From NCBI GenBank assembly GCA_030608765.1, contig JAUWDN010000005.1, positions 1 through 15,979 of the forward strand: a stretch of 15,979 nucleotides of DNA, given 5' to 3'. This stretch comes from Promethearchaeota archaeon (GTDB taxonomy: Archaea > Asgardarchaeota > Lokiarchaeia > Sigynarchaeales > SOKP01). The position numbers were made by a program, and so were the translations under genes. A model generated the notes under the pieces. That model ran no database searches. It was not told the DNA's origin and saw only the letters and a program-made list of their open reading frames with translations. Positions 1-7,289 of this stretch are shown piece after piece; the first letter of the stretch is position 1; the number at the start of each line of letters is the position of its first letter.

Positions 1-32
1 ACTCTACTAATATTATCCTACTTCTAGGAAGT

Positions 33-40
33 AAAAAAAA
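33..40 (-). terminator. Candidate poly-U terminator of the 7TM gene
   Basis: Eight consecutive A's on the + strand read as T8 on the - strand, about 40 nt past the stop of the minus-strand 7TM gene at 81. Archaeal termination commonly uses such U tracts. Flanking hexamers can form short stems: TACTTC (19-24) with GAAGTA (28-33), or AAGTAA (30-35) with TTACTT (41-46). In AT-rich DNA a T8 tract can occur by chance. Confidence 0.35.
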
Positions 41-80
41 TTACTTGTTTCTCTTTAATAGAAGATATATTTGTTTTTAA

Positions 81-1178
81 TTATTTCTCAGTAAAGAAGT
101 GACGAAAATACTGATTAATTAAACCTTTAGCATTTTTAAATATGGATACATCAATTAGTCCGGTAAAAATTAAACTATCTTTATTTATTGTAGAGAATTC
201 ATTCATAAAGTTGTCAATGGCTTTTTCGAGTATCTTATTCCTATGCTTTGCTATTAACAAGGCAGCATAACCTAATTGAGTATTAAAATTAAATACTACA
301 GTGCGATCTTTCATTTTTATATGAGTTATTTGAGCTTTTACATTAGATAGGTTAGCCAAAATATGACTTATCCCAATAAGAATACTTCCTTTTAATAGAC
401 TCTCATCAACTTCTTCTCCTGTCTGAAAGTTAAAAGAATAAAGTAAAATCCCCGACTTATGGAAGATAATTAAATCATATATCTTATTTGTAAAAACCGT
501 AAATAGGTTAGGTTTATTAATGACAACAAAGATAAAATATCCAATACAAATAAGATACACTATTGAATGAAGTATCATAAAGGAAATATCTAGTGTAATA
601 AGAAATAAACTGTAAAGAAAAATGTGCAAGCTAAAAAGAAGCATAAAGATATAATAAAATTTACCTAATCTCTTGTCAGCAAAATTATGATATCCTTTTA
701 TTTGTATAATCCAAGAAAATAATACGACACAAAAATTGAATAGGATAATTGAGGTTAGTAATCCAATGTTATTAAATAAGTAGAAATAGTCAAAATCTTT
801 CAGGATAACAGTAAAAGAATCGGGAACGAAGAGTAAACTCAAAATGATACCACCTATAAAAATATAAATCAGGGCGGGTAAAAATCTTACTTTACTGTCC
901 TTGTTTAATTCAAGGTTATGAATTGAGGCGAACATTCCTATTGAAAAACTTCTTGTAATAATTGAAACATACCAAAGTATCAAGGCTAAAGGGATATCGA
1001 AGAAATTTTCTGCTGATAAATTAAATGAAATAAAGTAGGTGATTTCGCTTATGAAGTATATAATAATTATAATAAGAAATCCTACTTCAGCTTCATATTT
1101 TCTCCTATTTAATAATATATAAATAATATCGAATACGAAGATTATGACAAAAATACCAATAAATATGGTTGCAATCAT
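81..1178 (-). CDS. Seven-transmembrane protein with cytoplasmic longin/Roadblock-like domain
   Basis: This is a 365-residue membrane protein, probably a sensor or regulator. Seven hydrophobic segments lie at about residues 1-24, 32-54, 62-88, 98-118, 134-160, 173-196 and 199-222. Basic residues cluster in the loops after helices 1, 3 and 5 (for example R25-R26-K27 and K169-R170), so the N-terminus should be outside and the C-terminus in the cytoplasm. The tail (about 232-330) begins with a strand pair like that of longin/Roadblock folds (IYDLIIFHKSGILLYSF). A helix follows (264-279), then strands at about 283-298 and a long final helix (303-328). Such folds commonly bind or regulate small GTPases. 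No kinase, HAMP or receiver domain is seen. The ATG at 1178 has no Shine-Dalgarno sequence. It is divergent from the methyltransferase gene across 153 bp. The 7TM call is firm. The longin-like assignment is by pattern only, and the ligand and partners are unknown. Confidence 0.75.
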   Translation of the reverse strand: MIATIFIGIFVIIFVFDIIYILLNRRKYEAEVGFLIIIIIYFISEITYFISFNLSAENFFDIPLALILWYVSIITRSFSIGMFASIHNLELNKDSKVRFLPALIYIFIGGIILSLLFVPDSFTVILKDFDYFYLFNNIGLLTSIILFNFCVVLFSWIIQIKGYHNFADKRLGKFYYIFMLLFSLHIFLYSLFLITLDISFMILHSIVYLICIGYFIFVVINKPNLFTVFTNKIYDLIIFHKSGILLYSFNFQTGEEVDESLLKGSILIGISHILANLSNVKAQITHIKMKDRTVVFNFNTQLGYAALLIAKHRNKILEKAIDNFMNEFSTINKDSLIFTGLIDVSIFKNAKGLINQYFRHFFTEK

Positions 1179-1306
1179 CTATTCTATTAGAAATCTTTAG
1201 TAATGAATTTCGTTTATTTTTTGACTAAAGTATTGTTAAACATATATTGGACTAGCAAGTTATAAGAAGTTTTACATGAAATATTATTTGATAAAACATA
1301 ATTTGA

Positions 1307-1315
1307 TTTATAATA
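1307..1315 (+). promoter_or_regulatory. Possible TATA element before the methyltransferase gene
   Basis: TTTATAATA lies 16-24 nt before the ATG at 1332 in the divergent intergenic region, and there is no Shine-Dalgarno motif between them. This would fit a short-leader or leaderless transcript. In such AT-rich DNA the match is weak evidence. Confidence 0.25.
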
Positions 1316-1331
1316 CTAAAAACCGAACTTT

Positions 1332-3260
1332 ATGAGCGATTTTAGAGATTTCCTAATCGAAAAGGGATTAGTATCAAACCTAATGAAACAGTATGGAATC
1401 GATACTAATGATATTGAAGCACACGATTTCATCTTTAAAATGGTTGAAAAGTTATCTAAAATTGATTCTAAAGTAATTTATCGTCAAGAACAAGGGGATG
1501 ATCAAAGTTTTGGTTTGGATATTATAGCTAAATTTTACGAAAAGATTGTTCCTCATTCCCAAAGAAAAACAACGGGTGAATTTTTTACACCCATTCAAAT
1601 AGTTGATTACATATTAAAGAGTGTTGGGTATATAGACCAGTATGATATTGAAAATAAGAAAATAATAGATTTGAGTTGTGGTTCTGGGAGTTTTTTAATT
1701 AGAGCAGTAAATGTTCTCTTAGAAAAATTAAGAAAGCAGATTAAATTGAAAGAGAACTCAGAGTTAACTCCTAAACAAGCGAAAGAAATTATCACCAAAG
1801 TTAAAATTAATATATCTGGTATTGATATAAATCCGATTGCTTGTATTTTATGCCAAATCAACTTTTATTTCATACTTTTTGATCTCCTAAACATTATTAT
1901 AGAAACCAATAAAGAATACAAGATACCTGTATTTGATATTTTCAATAAAGATACGCTTCAATTCGATTTTAATAATAAATACGACTATGTAGTAGGAAAT
2001 CCCCCTTATTTGTTCATTCGAGCCATTCCGCAGGATTATAGAAAATTCATTGAAAAGCTCCCATTGGAGACAAACAAGGGTCAATATGATTATTATCAAT
2101 TATTTATAGAGATTGGATTAAAGATTTTAGAAGAAGGTGGGATGTTAGGATATATTGTTCCAGATTCTCTTTTAGCTCTCTCAAACCGAAAAATAATAAG
2201 AAGTTATATATATCACTCTACTAAAATAAAGGAAATATGCTATTTAGGTTCAGGATTTAAGGAAGCCGTTGTTTCTAATGTAATTATAGTTTTACAGGAA
2301 GATTCAAAAGAGGAGGAAAGGATAAACAATAAAATATTAATTAAAAAGACTCTAAAAAACGATGAATTAGAATCCTATCTGAAACAACACAATATCGAAA
2401 AATGGGACTATATTTTTCTCATAAATCTAACTCAAAGAGATATAAAGATTCTTGAACAATTAAAATCACACTTTCCTACATTATTAGATATAATGGATAA
2501 TTCACAATTTAGGATTTCAATAAGTAGAGGTGTGGAAATAGGGAAAGAGGGTGAAATTATTTACTGCGGAATTTGTAATAAGTATTTCCCACTTATGAAA
2601 GGTAATTTGGTATGTCCTGAATGCGGTTCCTCCTTAAAATGGGACTCTGTTGAGAACATCATATTTGATAATGTTCCTAATGACTTAGAAAACGATTATA
2701 AACCTTTTGTATATTCACTAAATAGATATATAATCAAAAAGTATAAGCATATTAAACTTGGTGTTGAGGGGATTAATTATAAAAAACACGAAATTTATAA
2801 AAGCAAAATCGTTATTAGGCAGTTAAGTCAAGAGAACATGATATGTGCTGCCTATGATGAAAATGCGTTCACATCTCAATCAATTTATAATCTAAAAATA
2901 TTCCGATCCCCCGTTTTAGAATTTAACAACTATTATCTGTTAGGTCTTTTAAATTCGCAATTATTCTCATATTACCTTATAAAGTCATTTAGCTCTTATA
3001 AGACATTATTTCCAAGGATTTTAATAGAAAAATTATGGAGTTTACCCGTTAAATTTCCTGAAAGCAAAGAAGAGAAAACATATGCTAATAAAATTATAAA
3101 TCTTGTTAAGAAAATCTCAATTTCATATATGAAAGATATAAACTTATGTCTTGAACTACAGAATAGTTTAGATTCTCTTGTTTTTGATCTCTATAATATC
3201 TCAGAAGACCAAAGGTTATATATTTCAAAATGTATAAAAGAAGGGGAGAAAAGTAATTAG
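1332..3260 (+). CDS. N6-adenine DNA methyltransferase (TaqI/type IIG-like, orphan)
   Basis: This 642-residue enzyme should transfer methyl from S-adenosylmethionine to adenine N6 in a specific DNA site. GEFFTP (82-87) is the usual lead-in of type I/IIG methylases. DLSCGSGSF (113-121) is the SAM-binding motif I. SGIDINP (162-168) is the acidic-loop strand. NPPY (223-226) is the catalytic motif IV. The C-terminal half resembles a TaqI-like target-recognition domain, with SRGVEIGKEGE near 399-408, a late 'RQLSQENMICAAYDE' strand pair and a final 'LLGLLNSQLFSYYL' helix. A CxxC...CxxC zinc ribbon (C412, C415, C428, C431) is inserted in it. No PD-(D/E)XK nuclease motif was seen in the first 80 residues, and no HsdS, HsdR or separate nuclease lies nearby. 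It is therefore probably a solitary methylase, although a distant partner cannot be excluded. It ends 11 bp before the convergent small gene at 3272. Confidence 0.9.
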   Translation: MSDFRDFLIEKGLVSNLMKQYGIDTNDIEAHDFIFKMVEKLSKIDSKVIYRQEQGDDQSFGLDIIAKFYEKIVPHSQRKTTGEFFTPIQIVDYILKSVGYIDQYDIENKKIIDLSCGSGSFLIRAVNVLLEKLRKQIKLKENSELTPKQAKEIITKVKINISGIDINPIACILCQINFYFILFDLLNIIIETNKEYKIPVFDIFNKDTLQFDFNNKYDYVVGNPPYLFIRAIPQDYRKFIEKLPLETNKGQYDYYQLFIEIGLKILEEGGMLGYIVPDSLLALSNRKIIRSYIYHSTKIKEICYLGSGFKEAVVSNVIIVLQEDSKEEERINNKILIKKTLKNDELESYLKQHNIEKWDYIFLINLTQRDIKILEQLKSHFPTLLDIMDNSQFRISISRGVEIGKEGEIIYCGICNKYFPLMKGNLVCPECGSSLKWDSVENIIFDNVPNDLENDYKPFVYSLNRYIIKKYKHIKLGVEGINYKKHEIYKSKIVIRQLSQENMICAAYDENAFTSQSIYNLKIFRSPVLEFNNYYLLGLLNSQLFSYYLIKSFSSYKTLFPRILIEKLWSLPVKFPESKEEKTYANKIINLVKKISISYMKDINLCLELQNSLDSLVFDLYNISEDQRLYISKCIKEGEKSN

Positions 3261-3271
3261 ATGTGGATTAT

Positions 3272-3436
3272 TTAAGTCAAATCTTTTTTCCCGACATACA
3301 TTTTTAAAATTTTATCCCATTTATCTGCTAGATCTGATAATCCAGTTTTTTTAAAAAGATTTACAGCTCTAAATAGAATTTCCTCTATTTGATTTTCTCC
3401 AATCAAATCTTTTCTCAGAGGTGTATTATCCATCAT
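3272..3436 (-). CDS. Small helical protein, tandem paralogue 1
   Basis: This predicted 54-residue protein of unknown function is helical and charged. Its C-terminal 38 residues align without gaps to the next small gene (3570-3719). Shared positions include I..IL.R, L.K, L.DLA.K, LK.Y and a lysine near the end. Two independent frames encoding the same pattern argue that both are real genes. I chose the ATG at 3436 because it matches the paralogue's N-terminus (MDNTPLR against MEENSLR). A GTG at 3514 would extend it to 80 residues with a hydrophobic N-terminal stretch. However, the AGGAGG there directly abuts the GTG with no spacer, so that start looks poor. It faces the methyltransferase gene 11 bp away. 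A structural or partner-binding helical hairpin is the most that can be said. Confidence 0.55.
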   Translation of the reverse strand: MMDNTPLRKDLIGENQIEEILFRAVNLFKKTGLSDLADKWDKILKMYVGKKDLT

Positions 3437-3569
3437 AGATGAAAGTAAAAATCTTTTGAATAAAAAGGAGAATAATATGGTGATATAACAAAGAGAAAAT
3501 GCTCTTTTTAACACCTCCTAAAGACGCTTCTGATAACTCGATATTATAATTTTTTTACTTGGTTGAATA

Positions 3570-3719
3570 TTATCGAAAATTTTTCGCGTTTTCATAGGTT
3601 TTTAGAACTTGCTCTCCCTTTTTTGCCAGATCAGTAAGGTTTGACTGTTTACATAAGGAAATAACCCGATCTAGAATTTTAGCTATGTTTTTCTCGTGCC
3701 TTAATGAGTTTTCTTCCAT
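3570..3719 (-). CDS. Small helical protein, tandem paralogue 2
   Basis: This is a 49-residue open frame from the ATG at 3719 to the TAA at 3570-3572. An in-frame TAG occurs upstream with no alternative ATG, GTG or TTG after it, so the start is well bounded. The sequence begins MEENSLRHEKN and continues as an amphipathic helical pattern (IAKILDRVISLCKQ, then LTDLAKKGEQVLKTY). It aligns along its last 38 residues with the downstream gene at 3272-3436. It lies on the same strand, 133 nt upstream of that gene, so the pair may be co-transcribed. No signal peptide, membrane segment or metal motif is present, only a single cysteine. There is no Shine-Dalgarno sequence before the ATG. The function is unknown, and recent tandem duplication is the simplest origin. 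Confidence 0.55.
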   Translation of the reverse strand: MEENSLRHEKNIAKILDRVISLCKQSNLTDLAKKGEQVLKTYENAKNFR

Positions 3720-3873
3720 TCTAAAAAAACTATGGAAGTTCTGAAATAAATATGTCTATGTCATGGTGATAATCAGATAGTAATAACAGCTTGTTGTATT
3801 AATTTTATAGCTATATTTATATTAATTAAAACTATAATATTTTTAGAAAAAACAACGAATAAAGTTGAATCCT

Positions 3874-4851
3874 ATGGAAAATCTACCCAACATTGATTTA
3901 CTTCAGTCTTTATTGAAAAATTATATGTTTGATATAGACGGTGCTGTAGCAGTCGCAATTTGTGATAGAGATGGTTTTATAATCGCTTCAGAAAGCAAAG
4001 AAAAGGAAGGAGAAGAATCTGATTCCATTATGGGGGCGATTTCAGCATTTCTAGATATATACATTGACCGAATAAAGAGCGAGTTCCAAACACAGAGTAA
4101 TTTTTTCAATATTACTTCAATGCAGGATAAAAAATTTGCTTATTGTTCAATGGGTCCTCGTTCAATATTAACTACGATTGCTGATCCTAGTACATCAAAC
4201 CTCGAGTTAAGAATTTATTCGGAGTATGTTGCTGGAAAGATTGAACTCGTTCTTGATGGCTTAGCTAATGTCTCAACAAAGATACCAGAAATTATTAGAG
4301 TCTTATCAAAAAGAAGAGAAGGCAAACTACCTAAAGGACAATTCACAGCAAAATTAATTTTGACGGGCGATTTTAAAGTAGGAAAAACTTCTCTAATTAA
4401 AAGATTTATTGAAAATATGTTTACAGAAACTTATATCTCAACAATAGGGGTTCAAATTTCTAAAAAAACCGTAGTAATGGACGAAGACACACAAATCAAC
4501 TTTGTTTTGTGGGATATCGGGGGTCAAATCAGCACAATGGCACCATATAGGCAGAGATTTTACGAAGGGGCGAGCGCGGCTTTTATTATAATAGATAGAA
4601 CTCGTCCAGATAATCTAGAAAGTGTAAATAGGTGGTATAAGGAAATTTTAGAGTCTGTTCCGCGGAATGTACCGGTTGTTATAGTTGGAAATAAATCTGA
4701 TTTGCAGGAAGAAGTAGTGATTAGCGAAGAAGAGATAAAAATAGTAGCTAAACAACTAGGTTTTCATTACATTTTAACTTCAGCTCTAACAGGTGAAAAT
4801 GTTAACGAAGCTTTCCTTTACATTGCTTATCGATTCATTGAGAAAGCATAA
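3874..4851 (+). CDS. Roadblock/LC7-type domain fused to Ras/Rab-like small GTPase
   Basis: This 325-residue protein combines two domains; positions count from the ATG at 3874. Residues about 5-130 look like a Roadblock/LC7 domain: a VAICDRDGFIIA strand pair, a helix from about 51 to 68, strands with KKFAYCSMGPRSILTTI, and a closing helix after IYSEYVAGKIE. Residues 158-325 are a Ras-superfamily G domain: P-loop GDFKVGKT (165-172), switch I threonine in TIGV (190), G3 as DIGGQ (214-218) with the catalytic-type glutamine kept, G4 NKSD (273-276) and G5 TSAL (302-305). It ends in ...RFIEKA with no prenylation cysteine, so it is probably cytosolic or partner-tethered. Roadblock proteins such as MglB regulate MglA/Ras-like GTPases in trans, so a fusion suggests built-in regulation or dimerisation. 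A TTG at 3865 could extend it by three residues. No Shine-Dalgarno motif is present. Confidence 0.88.
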   Translation: MENLPNIDLLQSLLKNYMFDIDGAVAVAICDRDGFIIASESKEKEGEESDSIMGAISAFLDIYIDRIKSEFQTQSNFFNITSMQDKKFAYCSMGPRSILTTIADPSTSNLELRIYSEYVAGKIELVLDGLANVSTKIPEIIRVLSKRREGKLPKGQFTAKLILTGDFKVGKTSLIKRFIENMFTETYISTIGVQISKKTVVMDEDTQINFVLWDIGGQISTMAPYRQRFYEGASAAFIIIDRTRPDNLESVNRWYKEILESVPRNVPVVIVGNKSDLQEEVVISEEEIKIVAKQLGFHYILTSALTGENVNEAFLYIAYRFIEKA

Positions 4852-4945
4852 ATCACTATAAACAAACTTTTTAAATCTCATATTTAATCTTAAATTAGTA
4901 AGATCATAATTGAATTTTGAAAATAAAATTTTTAAAAATAATTAA

Positions 4946-4951
4946 AGGAGG
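4946..4951 (+). promoter_or_regulatory. Shine-Dalgarno-like AGGAGG with short leader frame
   Basis: AGGAGG is followed 3 nt later by TTG (4955), which opens a 27-codon frame ending TAA at 5036-5038. That frame overlaps the ATG of the next gene (5022) in another frame. The spacing is shorter than usual for ribosome binding and the peptide has no recognisable features. It may be a leader frame or a chance motif. The site is too far (70 nt) to serve the ATG at 5022 directly. Confidence 0.2.
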
Positions 4952-5021
4952 TTATTGAAAAATAGTATTAAAAGTTTTATTCAACGATATATTGGCTGCT
5001 TGAAATCAATCTGGCTATTTA

Positions 5022-5888
5022 ATGGGATTTTCAATTAAAGAAGTGACCTATAAAGGCAAATATCTTTTATTTCTCACAGAACAAGAATTTTCGGGGCCCT
5101 GGTTTAGTTTTCAACTTAGGGGCAAGAATATGGAAACGATTCCAATATTATTGAAAAATATTGAACCGACCCCCATATATAAGATGGTAAACAGTAGAAC
5201 TGGGGCAAGTATAAATCGTATAACGCTTGATTTTGACATAAACGAATACTTAAAAATTCTAATAAAAGATAAGAAACTCCGAGCAATTGATTTTAAAAAT
5301 AAGAGTTCACTGATTCGGTTATATATAGACGTTTTTAATCGTCCCAAAGTTCCTTACATCAATACTTACTTCACAGTTAAGAACATTTCTGATTATGATT
5401 TAGTTGACTTTTCAATGTACTTTGTTTTTGACTTTGATATTAACGGATTAGAAGGGTTTGATAACGATCTATCGGGATACGATGATGAAAACGATATACT
5501 TTATCAGTACGATAAAACGAGTTTATACGCTGGATTTTCTCCGATATCAAGATCAACAAATTATGAAACGTGCTTAACTAAAGATTTTAAAATTGATAGT
5601 GAAAGGTTAAATCTTTCAAATACGTTATACGATAAAGCAGGAGAAATTTTGTCGGCTTTACAAATAGAGTTTAAAACTTTAGAGCCTGACCAATCGTTCC
5701 AAACTGCATTAATTATTTCTGGAGCTTTAAGCAAAGAAGAGTTAATTGAAAACATAAAAGAGGGTAAAAACAACGCGATGAAATTTTTATCTCAAGTCAA
5801 CAGATCGGTAAAGTCAGAACAAAGAAATAAACAAGAAGAAGCTTTTTTAAAATTAAATATCCAAAAATCAGTTGATTGTGCAGAATAA
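5022..5888 (+). CDS. Unknown beta-rich protein with acidic central loop
   Basis: This 288-residue protein belongs to no family I recognise. It has no signal peptide or membrane segment. Residues 1-135 and 165-235 alternate short hydrophobic strands in a way typical of a beta-sandwich (for example NTYFTVKNISDYDLVDF at 114-130). Between them, residues 137-164 are strongly acidic (DFDINGLEGFDNDLSGYDDE, then DILYQYD), which would suit calcium or another metal. The last 50 residues are helical and charged (LSKEELIENIKEGKNNAMKF). The overall pattern recalls accessory beta-sandwich domains of carbohydrate-active enzymes, but no catalytic motif is visible and I do not assign a function. It lies 170 bp downstream of the Roadblock-GTPase gene on the same strand, with a T5 run at 4868-4872 between them, so co-transcription is uncertain. 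Confidence 0.75.
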   Translation: MGFSIKEVTYKGKYLLFLTEQEFSGPWFSFQLRGKNMETIPILLKNIEPTPIYKMVNSRTGASINRITLDFDINEYLKILIKDKKLRAIDFKNKSSLIRLYIDVFNRPKVPYINTYFTVKNISDYDLVDFSMYFVFDFDINGLEGFDNDLSGYDDENDILYQYDKTSLYAGFSPISRSTNYETCLTKDFKIDSERLNLSNTLYDKAGEILSALQIEFKTLEPDQSFQTALIISGALSKEELIENIKEGKNNAMKFLSQVNRSVKSEQRNKQEEAFLKLNIQKSVDCAE

Positions 5889-5912
5889 ATCCTAATTAAT
5901 GATTCAAATAAA

Positions 5913-5963
5913 AAACCCGGTTAGGAAAGTTATTTGATGAAAACTCAGCGAGAGTTTGGGTTT
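5913..5963 (+). repeat. Nested inverted repeats downstream of the 5022 gene
   Basis: An outer pair, AAACCC (5913-5918) and GGGTTT (5958-5963), encloses a tight hairpin, AAACTC (5941-5946), loop AGCGA, GAGTTT (5952-5957). The two 3' arms are adjacent. The element sits 25 bp after the stop of the plus-strand gene and is followed by TAATTTAAAA. It may help terminate or stabilise the transcript. No known RNA family was recognised. Confidence 0.3.
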
Positions 5964-6056
5964 AATTTAAAACTATACATAGAAAGTGAGTCAAATTAAT
6001 AACTAATCAAATGATACTGATTGTTTATAATTAGCTCTTGGGACTTATATAAATTA

Positions 6057-7157
6057 TTAGTCCTTGATTTGCGAAAAATATCCTACTATGCGTAGTTTGT
6101 TGGTAAAGCGATTTTGTTCAGTTATGATACCTTTGAGTTCCATCCCATCATATACGACAGATTTATCAAAATGTATTCTTACAATTCCGCTCTTACCAGG
6201 AAGTAAGTCTTGACCATCAATAAATTTGAGCGGAGATAATTTTAATCCAACTAATCCAAAGTATTGTACATCATTACCTGGTTTAATAATACCTCCTTTG
6301 GGCGCATAAAATTGATTGATAAAAACTTTGGCTTTTATTTCATTCACCTGTTCAAAAACTCCAGGGCTTACTAAAATATTGTCTCGACTAACATCTCGTG
6401 GGGAAATATTCCCTTTTAATGCAAGACCGACTCTATCGCCCTCGTATGCAACTTTGAAGTTTCTATCGTGTTTCTGTATGCTTCGAATTATTACTTTTTT
6501 TACTGCTGCTTCATAACCTACTATTTCGAGCATTTGACCACTTTGAACCTTTCCTTGCTTTACAATTCCAAGTATCACGGTACCTATACCTTTTACGGGA
6601 AAAACATGGTCGATAAGTATCTTAGTATTTATTTCATTACTGGAATCCTTTTCTAAGAGTTTAATACCCAATTGTATAATTTCTTTCTTTAATTTATCGT
6701 AATCTTCTTTAGTTTTTAGTTCGAAAATTGCAGTATTTTTCAAACTAGTACTTTCCAAAATCACTTCAATTTTCTTTTTCGTTTCACTCAATTTCCATTC
6801 TGTATGAGAATTAATTCCCGCTATAACAATTAATGCTTTAGTTCTATATAGTTGATAAAATAAGTCCATAGCAACTAAAATCTCTCCAATCGAAGCGTTC
6901 AACCCCGCGTTTAGGTCTATAACCAGAATGTGAATATTAGAAATAACTAATGTTTGTAAAAGTGGCTTTATTTTTTCGGGATAATCAAGAGGAGTTAGGC
7001 CACAAAAAACCTGATTTAAGCTGTTATCTAACCGATTGTAAAAAAGAATATCTGATCTTGTTCCGGGGGAACCTAGGGATTGTCCTATTAAATTGTTAAT
7101 ATCAAAGTTGTCCCCTAATATTCCCACTACGAAATTTTTTTCCACTACTTCACTCAT
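6057..7157 (-). CDS. Archaeal SelB-like (EF-Tu superfamily) pseudo-GTPase
   Basis: This 366-residue relative of EF-1A/SelB lacks the motifs needed for GTP hydrolysis. Residues 9-115 follow the beta-alpha order of a G domain, but the P-loop position reads GILGDNFDINNL (12-23) with no GKT/S. There is no DCPGH-type G3 and no NKxD (the G4 region reads IVIAGINSHTEW). Domain II (about 178-250) is well kept: DHVFPVKGIGTVILG (183-197), SIQKHD (226-231) and GDRVGLALKG (240-249), all typical of the archaeal SelB-like family. Domain III (about 265-366) is a beta-barrel. These homologues occur in archaea without selenocysteine and were once proposed as pyrrolysine or special elongation factors; their role is not established. 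The gene starts at an ATG without a Shine-Dalgarno sequence and diverges from the phosphodiesterase gene across 132 bp. The SelB-like call is confident, and loss of GTPase activity is inferred from the missing motifs. Confidence 0.85.
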   Translation of the reverse strand: MSEVVEKNFVVGILGDNFDINNLIGQSLGSPGTRSDILFYNRLDNSLNQVFCGLTPLDYPEKIKPLLQTLVISNIHILVIDLNAGLNASIGEILVAMDLFYQLYRTKALIVIAGINSHTEWKLSETKKKIEVILESTSLKNTAIFELKTKEDYDKLKKEIIQLGIKLLEKDSSNEINTKILIDHVFPVKGIGTVILGIVKQGKVQSGQMLEIVGYEAAVKKVIIRSIQKHDRNFKVAYEGDRVGLALKGNISPRDVSRDNILVSPGVFEQVNEIKAKVFINQFYAPKGGIIKPGNDVQYFGLVGLKLSPLKFIDGQDLLPGKSGIVRIHFDKSVVYDGMELKGIITEQNRFTNKLRIVGYFSQIKD

Positions 7158-7289
7158 TTGTCTAATTAAATATACTATTCATCAAAAACTTTTCGAAATT
7201 ACGCTTGAAAATAAGAATAATAAAATTTCTAAACAAAGTTCTTATCTTAATACGAATTAAATTACTAAAAAATTAATTATGATTTCATT

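Noticed and set aside
1332..3260. Restriction-modification or phage-defence island around the methylase
   Set aside because: No nuclease, helicase, specificity subunit, BREX or DISARM gene lies beside it, and the flanking genes are of other types.
3272..3514. 80-residue version of the first small gene, from GTG at 3514, with a hydrophobic N-terminus
   Set aside because: AGGAGG abuts the GTG with no spacer, and the extra 26 residues have no counterpart in the paralogue, which starts at the equivalent of the ATG at 3436.
4837..4851. C-terminal prenylation site on the GTPase
   Set aside because: The protein ends IEKA with no cysteine in the last residues.
5935..6019. C/D-box-like guide RNA (TGATGA at 5935-5940, CTGA near 6016)
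   Set aside because: There is no properly spaced C', D' or terminal stem set, and the motifs are common in AT-rich DNA.
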